A DNA stretch of 64,000 bases, taken from Odontocerum albicorne. Taxonomy: Eukaryota; Arthropoda; Insecta; Trichoptera; Odontoceridae. The stretch is taken from positions 1,240,001-1,304,000 of the forward strand of contig OX463849.1 in the NCBI GenBank assembly GCA_949825065.1. Direction: 5' to 3'. The position numbers were made by a program, and so were the translations under genes. The notes beneath the pieces are model-generated. The model made no database searches, was not told the DNA's origin, and saw only the letters and a list, made by a program, of their open reading frames with translations. Shown here piece by piece: positions 1 to 10,338 of this stretch; within the stretch, counting starts at the first letter, position 1; each line of letters starts with the position of its first letter.

Positions 1-138
1 ATAGTTTCGCTTCCTCACCCATACGGATTTTTTTAATGAATATACCTACATCACACACTGGCACACGTTTGATTGTATCGGTGAATTTATTCCCGATTTT
101 CACAAAATATCTCTGATGTGGCCGATAAGTGCTAATTA
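1..138 (+). mobile_element. Fragment of TTAA-type (piggyBac-like) MITE
   Basis: This stretch matches part of the MITEs at 11256-11859 and 29721-30349. Shared landmarks with the 11.6-kb copy include the run CACACTGGCACACG and the downstream ATATCTCTGATGTGGCCG. The match stops near 138, where LINE sequence begins, and the other end lies outside the window. It is non-coding. Confidence 0.75.
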
Positions 139-147
139 TTAGTATCT

Positions 148-290
148 AGTTGCCTGAAGTAAGCGTTATACATCGTCCAGCATTCGGAGCCATAGAGGAG
201 TGCGGGTCTGACAATCGTTTGGTATACTTTTCCTTTTAACTTTACTGGCATTTTCAGATCACATAGAACTCCCGTCATTGATCTAAACTT
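148..290 (-). pseudogene. Non-LTR retrotransposon RT fragment
   Basis: Read on the minus strand, this encodes a piece of reverse transcriptase downstream of the catalytic YxDD: a VLCD start, then KLKGKVYQTIVRPALLYG followed by SECW. The pattern K-x-K-x(2)-V/Y-x(4)-RP-x(2)-LYG-x-E-W/CW is common in the C-terminal part of insect LINE ORF2 proteins. No start codon, endonuclease or tail remains. It is a dead fragment directly next to the MITE remnant at the window start. Confidence 0.7.
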
Positions 291-584
291 CAGTATGTAT
301 GTATTGTATGTATGTATTGTAAAAAATAAATAAGAGATTCATTATTATTATGATATGAAGCGTTATCAATTACCACCTCGATTTTAATTATGGATTATGG
401 TCACCGTATTTTTCGTCAAATAAACAAGCATGCGCTCGCTTCGAATGTCAGTTGAATACTAACGGATCACATTAACCAACCACAGCAAAGATATTTACTA
501 ATACATTGATACGTTTTGTATGTTACGCACTAAGCTTGTCAATGTGTTAAAAAGTGCAAACTCTCATGAAATCCACTCTACTCT
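291..584. other. Unassigned AT-rich spacer
   Basis: Contains a short TATG/TGTA simple repeat near 293-320. I see no gene or recognisable element. Confidence 0.4.
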
Positions 585-803
585 TCAAGCTACAGTGTTT
601 GCTGACAAACTGATGTTTTTAAATAAATTAGTTTTTTCTGGACACATTTCTTCTGCTGCTGCAATCATGCAATCCTTAATGAATTCGCCGTCAGTAAATG
701 GTTTCCCATGTTTCGCTATTGAATGAGCCACGCGGAAACCAGCACGAGTTGCTGCTTCCCTTTCAGCATTTACTTTCTTAAACGACAATTGTTGAGATTT
801 CAA
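585..803 (-). pseudogene. hAT transposase fragment (GTF2IRD2/ZBED-like)
   Basis: The 72-residue open stretch contains AGFRVAHSIAKHGKPFTDGE, then a FIKDC segment and NISLSANTVA. This resembles the conserved block (A-x(2)-VA-x-IAK-x-GKPFT-x-GE ... LS-x-NTV) upstream of the catalytic core in hAT transposases of the kind domesticated as GTF2IRD2 and ZBED/FAM200 proteins. A stop follows NTVA and the RNase H-like core is absent. The orientation agrees with the hAT-like terminus at 1132. The family call is from memory of the motif. Confidence 0.65.
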
Positions 804-840
804 CCCGCTTTTCTAAACGAAAGGAATTCTAAACGAAATT

Positions 841-889
841 AGGAATTCTAAACGAAAAACAAGATTCTTGTTTTTCGTTTAGAATTCCT
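841..889. repeat. Perfect 49-bp palindrome
   Basis: Two 24-bp arms (841-864 and 866-889) are exact reverse complements around a single T at 865. Further copies of the arm motif TTCTAAACGAAA lie just upstream, near 811 and 826, as direct repeats. It sits inside the hAT remnant and could extrude a cruciform. Confidence 0.9.
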
Positions 890-1137
890 GTAAATTTGGA
901 GTCATTCTGAGAATATTTAGTCTCATAATGACGTTTTATATTGTATCCTTAAAGGACTGATATTGTTTTATTGCAAATTATACATATTGCCTTATTATTT
1001 GACTCAATACGAAAATTTGCGCGTAATTCAAAACTACAGTATGTTGGTATGATGAGCTGGCTAGGTCTTGGCCCTTGGGACTTAGTGGAGGAGTCAGTGT
1101 GGCTCTTAGGCTAAAATGTTTGGAGACCCCTGTTCTA

Positions 1138-1689
1138 GGCGATGAATTGTGGCTGGAAAGAATTGTTGGCGAAGAATGGTTCACGGAGAATGTTCCGGAG
1201 ACCAGTACGGGTATACGATAGGAAATGATTTGACATAACTCGCGTTCTATTCAAATAGCAAATGTGACGACGTTTCCCCGGTTTAAAGAGTTCAGTCAAA
1301 AGAGTGTTAGAGTGAATATCTAAAAATCCTTTTAAAACCATAAAAAAACTTGGTCAAATATTTTAGGTATTTGACTTTATGACATAAAACATATACTCAG
1401 AAGAGATTCTTAATATAAAGTAAACGAAAGTACTCAAAGGGCTTAACTATTATTTATTTAATTAAATAAACTGTCCAATGCCCTTTTTAATACAAAATAT
1501 TGTAAAATAAAAAAACAGTTTAAAATGAACATTGATGCACAATAGAAAAATCTAACATAAGACGAACCCAACACAATAACAAAGCAAACGTTTATAATTT
1601 ACTCAATTCATCACAGCAAAAACAATTTTTTCTCTTTTCTCTTGAAAGTTGTCAAGATCATATGAAAGTGCATACAATACCCATACTGA
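1138..1689. other. Unassigned spacer
   Basis: AT-rich sequence between the hAT terminus and a LINE 3' end. The short open frames here lack any motif I know. Confidence 0.4.
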
Positions 1690-2012
1690 TTACCCAATAT
1701 GTGTAGACTCGTGATGCAGTAATTCGCATGATGTTTCCAGTTGTAATTGAGTGTCACTGTTTGTCAGGTTGATGAGAACGTGCAACGGGGTTTTGTTTTT
1801 GTGTAATCAAAAATCGGAAAGAAGTATCGATTTATTTTTTCATGCTAAATATTCTCAGTGAGATACAGGCAAAAGCCTAGTTTACTGGGGACACGACAAA
1901 TGAAAGGCAACAAACCCAGATCTATTAAAATTGTATGTCCAAATTAAATTACCTGTTGTTTTTTCACAAATGATGTATATTTCTTGTCATGTGTAATAAT
2001 AAATAAATAAAA
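1690..2012 (+). mobile_element. Retroelement 3' UTR copy a
   Basis: One of three copies of the same sequence (others at 18955-19345 on the minus strand and 61855-62225 on the plus strand). All share GTTTGTCAGGTTGATGAGAA and a TTCTTGTC end followed by AATAAA-rich tails. Being truncated at different 5' points with an A-rich 3' tail fits a non-LTR 3' UTR. The copy ends just before the 24-bp minisatellite. Confidence 0.7.
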
Positions 2013-2077
2013 AATAAAAAAAAGGAATAATACAGGGGGGTCACTGATAGACTGAAGGGTTTAAAAAAGTCATAACT

Positions 2078-2915
2078 GTTCTATTATTTTGGAATAGCCC
2101 TATTCTATTATTTTGGAATAGCTCTATTCTATTATTTTGGAATAGCCCTATTCTATTATTTTGGAATAGCTCTATTCTATTATTTTGGAATAGCCCTATT
2201 CTATTATTTTGGAATAGCTCTATTCTATTATTTTGGAAAAGCCCTATTCTATTATTTTGGAATAGCTCTAATCTATTATTTTGGAATAGCTCTATTCTAT
2301 TATTTTGGAATAGCCCTATTCTATTATTTTGGAATAGCTCTAATCTATTATTTTGGAATAGCTCTATTCTATTATTTTGGAATAGCCCTATTCTATTATT
2401 TTGGAATAGCTCTATTCTATTATTTTGGAATAGCTCTATTCTATTATTTTGGAAAAGCCCTATTCTATTATTTTGGAATAGCTCTATTCTATTATTTTGG
2501 AATAGCCCTATTCTATTATTTTGGAATAGCTCTAATCTATTATTTTGGAATAGCTCTATTCTATTATTTTGGAATAGCCCTATTCTATTATTTTGGAATA
2601 GCTCTAATCTATTATTTTGGAATAGCTCTATTCTATTATTTTGGAATAGCCCTATTCTATTATTTTGGAATAGCTCTAATCTATTATTTTGGAATAGCTC
2701 TATTCTATTATTTTGGAATAGCTCTAATCTATTATTTTGGAATAGCTCTATTCTATTATTTTGGAATAGCCCTATTCTATTATTTTGGAATAGCTCTAAT
2801 CTATTATTTTGGAATAGCTCTAATCTTTTATTTTGGAATAGCTCTATTCTATTATTTTGGAATAGCTCTATTCTATTATTTTGGAATAGCTCTATGCTAT
2901 TATTTATGGTAAAAG
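2078..2915. repeat. 24-bp minisatellite, about 35 copies
   Basis: Unit core is CTATTATTTTGGAATAGC plus a 6-bp variable part. Three variants (AGCCC-TATTC, AGCTC-TATTC, AGCTC-TAATC) often follow one another in fixed order, giving a 72-bp higher-order period. Because 24 is a multiple of 3, the minus strand stays open for 293 codons (FQNNRIEL repeats), but this is a by-product of the array. Confidence 0.95.
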
Positions 2916-4204
2916 GTTTCAAGATATATGTCGCGTTTGTTTCTTTTACTTTGTATTATATGTGTTTCGATAGCGTTGCAGCTTTCATCTTCATTGCTTA
3001 TTAGTAAAAAACTTCGAAATTTAGACTGGGCTTCCTATACTTCGAAATACCATAGATAATAATAACCTTTAACCATAGATAGTAATAACCATAAGAGGCT
3101 ACTATATTCTTTTAACTTTTCTACTCTCTAGAATGTCTAGAAAATGTATATTCTATGTCATAAAGTATACCATTTCAAAAAACTTTTCTGTTAAAACACA
3201 TTCTCTCAGCCACTCTAAAAAAACACAGTGAATTTTTCTAACATCATATTTGATTTAATATTTTGAGAATGTTTGAAAAATGACCAATAAATGTTTATAG
3301 TGAGCATGTGTTGGAATTTAAATTAAACTACAAAGCAATACATTTTTACTGGCATCATTAAAATGAAATTTATATTATATTTATCTTTAAATTAAATATC
3401 GTTAACTTTATAATAACAATTAATCACTACTACTTGTTTATGATAGAAATTATTTTAAAATACCCATTAGGCATCTAAGTGACCAGTTGTTTTATGAGCA
3501 AGGAGTCTTCCATTATATCGGACGTATGCGTCACCACTTGTATGTATATATTTATATATTGCATTGATATTGGTTATGTAAATTCATGATACAGTTTGAT
3601 ATAGATTCGTGTTATATTTTATAAGTAAATTTGTTCATAATTTGATGTAAAATACTTGTTAAAATGTTAGTTTGTTTGGGTCCGATCGTTATCGCGACCG
3701 CAGATGAAATGAGGACTTATGGACGGGCGTCGTGACTAGGTCACTGACCGGTTGGTTTAAGCATTGCGCAAAACTCCCGAAAATTGTTGAATTTCACGAG
3801 GGTAGAGCGCTTGTGATGACCGACTGACCGTTCATAAGAAGGGTCCATTTCAATTTTTGAAATATATGTATTCTCAGTACAATCTACCTCCTGTGTTTTT
3901 ACTTGAGACCCGCTACAACCTGCCACAAGAGGAATCTCTTCACCCCACCTTCTCATCGATCTACGCCTTTTGGAACCACAACTGAATTCTCCGAGCATTG
4001 CGCAGCAACCATCGCATCTACGTTACAGTTCTTTGTACCCTGTTCGGTATATCTATCTTCTTCTATGCAATGTATACTATCCTGCCAGGCGTTAAGTGTT
4101 ACTTTGTGTAGCTCTTCTTAAAAATCCAGTGAGATGCTAACTTATGATTGACGACCAAACTTTGAAACAAGTGATGAAATTCAAATATTTTCTTCTCCCT
4201 GACT
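2916..4204. other. Spacer with no firm feature
   Basis: 2916-3650 is very AT-rich and holds nothing I recognise. 3700-4000 is less AT-rich and on the minus strand encodes RRRSMRRWGEEIPLVAG, which vaguely resembles the R-x-R-x-RW-x-D/E-I block of LINE ORF2 C-termini. This is too weak to call. Confidence 0.35.
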
Positions 4205-4530
4205 CCATCCCAACTCACTGTCTGCGAAGACTGTTGGGGTCAGCTCTCCTCGTCCTCAGGTTGTATGCTCTTCTGTCCCAGACTAGATCCCCCAGGCCGT
4301 GCCTCTGCATCAGGTTATCTTTTTGCACCACCCATGAATTATTTGGTCTTCCTCTGGTTGTTATTCGAGGAAGATTCATGGAGTTTGCCTGGTTCACAAT
4401 GTGATTGGGTGCTCTGCGTCCAACGTGCCCATACCATCTCAATCGCCTCTCCTCTCTTACTGTTGATGTCTGTAACACTTAGGCTTCCACGAATGCGTGA
4501 GCTTTTTATTTTGTCTCTTAGGGACATATC
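4205..4530 (-). pseudogene. LINE ORF2 C-terminal fragment
   Basis: The minus strand encodes KIKSSRIRGSLSV, then after a frameshift near 4455 RLRWYGHVGRR and RITTRGRPNNSW. The order I-R-x-SL, LRWYGHV-x-RR, RGRP-x-W is typical of the region after the RT domain in insect non-LTR elements. The upstream RT domain is missing. Confidence 0.7.
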
Positions 4531-4537
4531 ATCCGTA

Positions 4538-4608
4538 CCGTGTTTGCTAGCAAATAACAGGCTAGTGTTTGCTAGCAAATAATGTCTGTTATTTGCTAGC
4601 AAACACGG
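4538..4608. repeat. Hairpin: 23-bp perfect inverted repeat
   Basis: Arms 4538-4560 and 4586-4608 are exact reverse complements, each containing TTTGCTAGCAAATAACAG or its complement. The 25-base loop has a third copy of TGTTTGCTAGCAAATAA, itself partly palindromic around GCTAGC. It may be the remains of a foldback MITE terminus. Confidence 0.85.
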
Positions 4609-4874
4609 CTCTGGTCAGGGCGTAACATTTCCTGATTTTTTGGTCACATTTCGTATGATTCTATTGCTACAAGATAAAATATGAGTGCCTAAAATAAAAT
4701 AATGAAATACAAAATGACATCATTTAAGGTCAGAATATAAAATATTGTAATGTCTGCCACGTAACATGAATACAAATGGATACAAAGGGAGAATGTCGAC
4801 AAAATGATATATTATGTCGTACGTGCGACCGTTAACCTTTTAAAAATGTTATTTTTTGTTCTACAATACACAAT

Positions 4875-4985
4875 GAAGTGTTTGGTCAAGCGTTTAACTC
4901 GCTGGACTTCGATATAGGAGGTCATCAGTTTGGAATCCGCTCTAAATACTCCCCTTAGATAGCAAGCCCAGTCCTTTTTTTATTG
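4875..4985 (+). mobile_element. tRNA-like SINE (family 2) fragment
   Basis: Similar to the head of the SINE at 37205-37370: GGAGGTCATCAGTTTGGAATCC here against GGCAGGTCATCAGTTCGAATCC-type there, followed by ACTCCCCT. The B-box-like motif is degraded. It is truncated just before a mariner. Confidence 0.45.
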
Positions 4986-4993
4986 TTTAATAG

Positions 4994-5917
4994 ACCTTGA
5001 TCAAAAAGTTTTACGACCGGTCACCGTGTGGCGCTGTCAGTCACCCGATTGGAATTCTTTTTTTTTTGTTAGGTTACCACATCTATCATTGACACTTCCC
5101 TATAAATTTCAGCGTCATAGTTTGACATTTGTAAAAGTTACGCTATACTGAGTACATCTACCTTTGTGCGTGTTTTCGATTTTTAACAAGTTTGAAAATG
5201 ACGTCAACTGTGCATCAACGAGTTTGCATTAAATTTTGTGTGAAAAATGGATTTAACGGTCCGTAGACCTTGGAAATGTTGGAAAAGTGTTTTTTGGTGG
5301 CACGAACGCTTCAGAAGTGGTCGTGAGTCGGTCGAGGATGACGAACGCAGTGGCAGTCGAAAACGGATGAAAACATCGATAAAACCAAAGAAATGTTGGC
5401 CGAAAACCGCAAATTGACCATTAGAGAGCTGGCAGATGACTTGAACATCGCTTATGGATCCGCTCAAGACATTTTGGTTAGCGATTTGGGCCTCAAACGT
5501 GTCGCTGCAAAACTGGTGCCGAAACAACTCAATTTCATGCAAAAAAAAGGACCGCGTTGAAATCGCGAAAGACATGATTTCCATGAAATTTTGACTAAAA
5601 ACAACACGAATACTATCCAGCAACCTTTGAATTCACCTGATCTGGCTCCCTGCGACTTTTCCCTGTTCAACCGACTTAAAAAACCGCTTCGCCTAACGCG
5701 TTACAGCACCCGAGAGGATGTCATGGAAAAATCGAAGACGACTCTGATGAACATACCGAAAATTGAGTACCAGCGGTGTTTCGAGGATTGGATCAAGCGC
5801 TGGCGTAAGTGCGTTGCAGTCGATGGGGAGTACTTTCAAGGGGACCATATCGATTTTGATGAATAAACTTGTATTTTCGATTTTATGAATAAAGTCCTAA
5901 AACTTTTTGATCAAGGT
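4994..5917 (+). mobile_element. Internally deleted mariner
   Basis: A 20-bp perfect terminal inverted repeat, ACCTTGATCAAAAAGTTTTA, is found at 4994-5013 and inverted at 5898-5917, with TA-containing flanks. At 924 bp it is about 0.4 kb shorter than a full mariner. The loss falls in the middle of the transposase, so this copy is non-autonomous. Confidence 0.9.
5198..5866 (+). pseudogene. Mariner transposase, deleted and frameshifted
   Basis: Begins MTSTVHQRVCIKFCVKNG, has several stops and shifts, then the second helix-turn-helix (KLTIRELADDLNIAYGSAQD) and LVPKQLNFMQKK. It jumps directly to SPDLAPCDFSLFNRLKK, the block with the third catalytic aspartate, and ends RWRKCVAVDGEYFQGDHI-DFDE with a stop at 5864-5866. 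The first two catalytic aspartates are gone. Confidence 0.9.
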
Positions 5918-6150
5918 AGTATATAAAACATTCAACGGTAGAAATTAAATAAATCTACCCGCTTGTGTAATCTTCATCGTTACCATCATGCCACATCTCT
6001 ATTGAGGTAGGCAGATAGAAAAATTCTCACTCTATCCTATATTGACATACACCTAGTCGTGCATATTATTATAAATGCGTCTCTTCATTTTATAGTACCA
6101 CGTTTTTCTAGATTTTCCCAAAAATCTCATACCTTATTAATTACTTTAGA

Positions 6151-7272
6151 AGGGGGTGTTCTACTCTAGAAATTTGAAAAAATCCTTTTTTTTTGCATAT
6201 TCTTCAAGTTTAGCTTTAAGAATATGTTCTCAAAAGGAAATTTTAAAATTCTTAATATTTACGAAGTTATAGCTATAAATGAGGCAGCAATTACGCCGCA
6301 CCGGTATGACTCGGACAATAATCTCAAAACTTTAAACGCGTTTTTCTCGAAACTACTTATTTCGACCTGGTCGACATAAAATCTCAAATTCTATCCAACC
6401 GATTGCCGTCAAATTTGGTATGAAACTTTGATAAATATTTTTATATCGTCTCTACGTTGGAAAATTCAAAATTATTCTCTTTTACTATTTAAAAAAAAAA
6501 TGAAAAAATTTGAAAAAGGGGTAAAATTTTTTAAATTATTTTTCAGACAGCCGCCATTTTACACTTTTTTTGGTACCAACTATAACGACATTATTTTTAA
6601 TTAAGAAACTGTGTATGATTTTAATTTTAAATTTACGAAAAGGCTCCAATCATGTCGACAAGTTTCCCCCCCCCTCCCCCCCTTTTTTTACGACAAGATA
6701 TAACAGCTAATAACATCTTGAATTTTCAATTTTTTAAATTTTTTTTTTGTATTAGGTGCTGTGTTTTTTTTTTTTAATTTAATAAATGAGTACCAAAAGT
6801 GAAACAAAAATTATTTGATTACAAGCCTTCAAAATAGAATGTCAAGTAGACGAAAGTGAGCATTTTCGACACCTCCTTCTGTTCGGGTTCAATCGAGGGA
6901 ATAAAGCTTCCAAAGCTGCTCGCAATATTTGCGAAGTGTGCGGTGAAGATGCTATGAATGAAAGGACAGTTTGTCGATGATTTTTGAGTTTCAAAGACGG
7001 TAATTTCGACTTCAAAGACATGGAGCGTTCCGGACGACCAGTGGACTTCGATGAAGACCGCTTAAACCATATTATTCATGAAGATCCCCTTCTTTTGGTG
7101 CTCATTTTTAAATTGAAAAAAAAAAAACGGACACAACTTATGTTAACATCCAATACATTCTCAAATCATCAATAAATAAACTGTAAAAAAATGTATGGGA
7201 AAATTATTTTAATTTTTTTTTATATATTGAAAAAACGCCCGAAATTCATGCCTCTAGAGTGAAATACCCCCT
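6151..7272. mobile_element. TA-flanked MITE copy 1 (AGGGGGT family), with nested mariner
   Basis: Ends are AGGGGGTGTTCTACTCTAGA at the left and the inverted CTCTAGAGTGAAATACCCCCT at the right, followed by TA (the left TA is mutated to GA). Without the nested mariner it is about 718 bp and matches MITE copy 2 (37818-38526, 709 bp) along its length. It has no coding capacity. TA target and TIRs suggest mobilisation by a Tc1/mariner-class transposase. Confidence 0.85.
6752..7153 (+). mobile_element. Short mariner derivative nested in the MITE
   Basis: Flanked by TA at 6750-6751 and 7154-7155. Left end TTAGGTGCTG..., right end inverted TTGGATGTTAACATAAG. It keeps the 5' UTR and the N-terminal helix-turn-helix of the transposase (from about 6838: DESEHFRHLLLFGFNRGNKA), breaks after GAAGATCCCC, and then continues into an inverted copy of its own 5' end. 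It is the same family as 31412-32820 and 40984-41574. Confidence 0.9.
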
Positions 7273-7790
7273 TAAGCGATTATTATTGTAAATCTTTCAT
7301 CATTCAATTTAAACACTGCATTTTCTTTCCATGCACATTATCTCGTAATGGAAGAATATATATTTCAAACTTTCGACGAACTATAACTTTTGAGTCCAGG
7401 AACTAATCATAATTAGATTTCGCAAACATGTTCAAAATGCGCAAACTAAGATTCTATCATACTCGTACATTGTTCATTCCAGTGGCGCTTCACCTTTCTG
7501 AGAGACTAATTAATAATTAAGACTTACACTCCTAATCCAAATATTTCATCAAAATCAATTTAGCAAATTCGATAATCTTGTAAAGATAAGTGTTTCGAAC
7601 CTAACACGTGTCTTACCAACTTGCCTATCGCTTCAAATAATTGATCGAGATATTTAGAATATCTATAATTCGAATAAATTCAGTCACTGACTACAGGCAG
7701 GCGCTTTAAATAATACCTCGAAGTTTTCTAAACGGGAACCATTGGACTAAAGACCGAAAGTCATTATTTGATTATAATATAATAATATTA
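7273..7790. other. Unassigned AT-rich spacer
   Basis: No gene or known element seen. It carries one TACTCGTA motif at 7460. Confidence 0.4.
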
Positions 7791-7794
7791 ATGT

Positions 7795-8290
7795 AAAAGG
7801 CGGTTTCAATAAGGCGGCTGCAATATCGGGATGCCTAAGAACACCGGTGTGGAATAATAAACACATGAGAATAGAAAGTAAGATCAGACAGAGTGTACAA
7901 GACATGTGTGAGACCGATAGCCACCTATGGAATAGAGACCAGAGCAGACACATCTAGAGCAAAATCTCTCCTGAGAACCTCAGAAATGAAAACACTGAGA
8001 TGTATAACCGGAAACACACTAAAAGATAGAATCAAAAACACCGAAATAAAGAGAAAGTGTAGTACGGAAGACATCGTCAGGAGGGGAAGACAACGAAGGC
8101 GATACTGGAACGAACATGTAAACAGAATGCAAGACGACAGACTTCCACGTGTCGCCTTCGAGGGAACCCAGCCGGAAGAAGATTACCGGGAAGACCTCCG
8201 AAGAGATGGCGTGACAGCTGGCAATCCACGACACAAGAAGGGGAACAAACAGATCATGATCTATAGGAAGAGGAAGAAGAAAAAGAATAT
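7795..8290 (+). pseudogene. LINE ORF2 tail, family B copy 1
   Basis: Starts abruptly with KAAAISGCLRTPVW, shifts frame near 7890, then reads YKTCVRPIATYGIETRADTS, LLRTSEMKTLRCITG and RGRQRRRYWNEHVNRM. It ends in a GAAGAA-rich 3' tail. The same protein order is present at 34995-35759 and 47155-47650. The copy is 5'-truncated, as usual for non-LTR insertions. Confidence 0.85.
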
Positions 8291-8584
8291 TAATGTCTAC
8301 CAAAACTTTAGCTTCCGCAGAGCGATGTTCTTTCACTTCCTTTTCAGTCTCTTGTGTTTAAAAGATCTGTTACTGACTGAGAAAAATCATATATGAGTTG
8401 AACGGTTGAACGTACTTACTTTGTCTTTGATACTATAAAGCAATCCAAGTTAGATAAACATCTTTGTTATTTGATATCGATTAAAATAACTTGGATTTGA
8501 TTTAACAAATAATTTAAATGTATGTGTTACTCAACAAATGAACTGAAATATAACATAGATCACTTAGGGAATCAAATAAGATAA

Positions 8585-9644
8585 AATTGTCACTGTGGTA
8601 TATAAGGATACTTAATTGTCAATGTGGTATATAAGGATACTTAATTGTCAATGTGGTATATAAGGATACTTAATTGTCAATGTGGTATATAAGGATACTT
8701 AATTGTCAATGTGGTATAAAAGGATACTTAATTGTCAATGTGGTATATAAGGATACTTAATTGTCAATGTGGTATATAAGGATACTTAATTGTCAATGTG
8801 GTATATAAGGATACTTAATTGTCAATGTGGTATATAAGGATACTTAATTGTCAATGTGGTATATAAGGATACTTAATTGTCAATGTGGTATATAAGGATA
8901 CTTAATTGTCAATGTGGTATATAAGGATACTTAATTGTCAATGTGGTATATAAGGATACTTAATTGTCAATGTGGTATATAAGGATACTTAATTGTCAAT
9001 GTGGTACATAAGGATACTTAATTGTAAATGTGGTATATAAGGATACTTAATTGTCAATGTGGTATAAAAGGATACTTAATTGTCAATGTGGTATATAAGG
9101 ATACTTAATTGTCAATGTGGTACATAAGGATACTTAATTGTCAATGTGGTATATAAGGATACTTAATTGTCAATGTGGTATATAAGGATACTTAATTGTC
9201 AATGTGGTATATAAGGATACTTAATTGTCAATGTGGTACATAAGGATTCTTAATTGTCAATGTGGTATATAAGGATACTTAATTGTCAATGTGGTATATA
9301 AGGATACTTAATTGTCAATGTGGTATATAAGGATACTTAATTGTCAATGTGGTATATAAGGATACTTAATTGTCAATGTGGTATATAAGGATACTTAATT
9401 GTCAATGTGGTATATAAGGATACTTAATTGTCAATGTGGTATATAAGGATACTTAATTGTCAATGTGGTATATTAGGATACTTAATTGTCAATGTGGTAT
9501 ATAAGGATACTTAATTGTCAATGTGGTATATAAGGATACATAATTGTCAATGTGGTATATAAGGATACTTATTTGTCAATGTGGTATATAAGGATACTTA
9601 ATTGTCAATGTGGTATATAAGGATACTTAATTGTCAATGTGGTA
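8585..9644. repeat. 29-bp minisatellite, left block (~36 copies)
   Basis: Unit: AATTGTCAATGTGGTATATA + AGGATACTT. Copies are nearly identical. All except the first carry CAATG, whereas the right block (10134-10338) carries CACTG. The array is split by a retrotransposon at 9645-10133. Confidence 0.97.
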
Positions 9645-10133
9645 CTCGTATATCATCATTGTCAACCAGGGTCGAACCACTGTTGGATGAAGGTCTCCCC
9701 AAGTTGACTCCAAATAGTTCGGTTTTTGCTCGTTGATGCCATGTAATGCTGCCATGCTTCCTGATTTCATCTATCCAGCGTACCTTCGGTCTTCTTCTGG
9801 GCCGCTTTATGCCTTTTGGGTACCATTGGATTATTTCGGATGGCCATAGGGAGTCTGACATTCTGGCTACGTGTCCTGCCCATTGCCACTTCATTATTTT
9901 GCACACCTTTATAACGTCTTCTCCTTTTGTTATATTGCGAATCCAGGTGTTTCGTTTACGGTATTTTTTTAGTGTATCCCAACATGTATCTCTCCATGCC
10001 CCTTTGTGCGGTCTGGAGCTTTTGTGTGTTCTTTACTGTGAGCGTCCATGTCTTGCAGCCATACTTAAGTACTGGGAGAAAACACTGGTTGTAGACCCTT
10101 CGCTTCAAGGATATTGGGAGATTACTTTTGAAG
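9645..10133 (-). mobile_element. RTE-like LINE, 5'-truncated, inserted in the 29-bp array
   Basis: The minus strand encodes MKWQWAGHVARMSD, WPSEIIQWYPKG, RPRRRPKVRWIDEI and a terminal LGRPSSNSGSTLVDNDD. This is the C-terminal region of RTE-type endonuclease/RT proteins (W-x-W-GHVAR ... GRP-x-RW-x-DEI). The 3' end carries a GATGAT tail. Both sides are flanked by ATGTGGTA (9637-9644 and 10134-10141), a plausible 8-bp target-site duplication of the minisatellite unit. Assignment to RTE is by motif only. Confidence 0.8.
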
Positions 10134-10338
10134 ATGTGGTATATATGGATACTTAATTGTCACTGTGGTATATAAGGATTTTTAATTGTCACTGTGGTAT
10201 ATAAGGATACTTAATTGTCATTGTGGTATATAAGGATACTTAATTGTCACTGTGTTATATAAGGATAATTAATTGTCACTGTGGTATATTATAAGGATAC
10301 TTAATTGTCACTGTGGTATATAAGGATACTTGATTGAC
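10134..10338. repeat. 29-bp minisatellite, right block (~7 copies)
   Basis: Continuation of the array at 8585-9644 beyond the LINE. These copies carry CACTGTGG or CATTGTGG and show more length and base changes than the left block, as expected at an array edge. Confidence 0.95.

Larger units (their letters stand above)
500..1132 (-). mobile_element. hAT-like element remnant
   Basis: On the minus strand the element begins at 1132 with CAGGGGTCTCCAAACATTTT, a hAT-type terminus, followed by a GC-richer subterminal region resembling hAT-Charlie ends. A transposase fragment in the same orientation lies at 585-803. The far end was not found. The host 8 bp next to the terminus is TTCTAGGC, but no matching duplication was seen, so the element is probably truncated. 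Confidence 0.55.

Noticed and set aside
2041..2922. 293-codon minus-strand open frame of FQNNRIEL repeats as a protein gene
   Set aside because: It coincides with a 24-bp tandem array; the unit length is a multiple of three, so the frame stays open by construction. No non-repeat domain, promoter or splice signal.
8585..9644. CRISPR-like array
   Set aside because: Units are contiguous with no unique spacers, and the surroundings are eukaryotic transposons.
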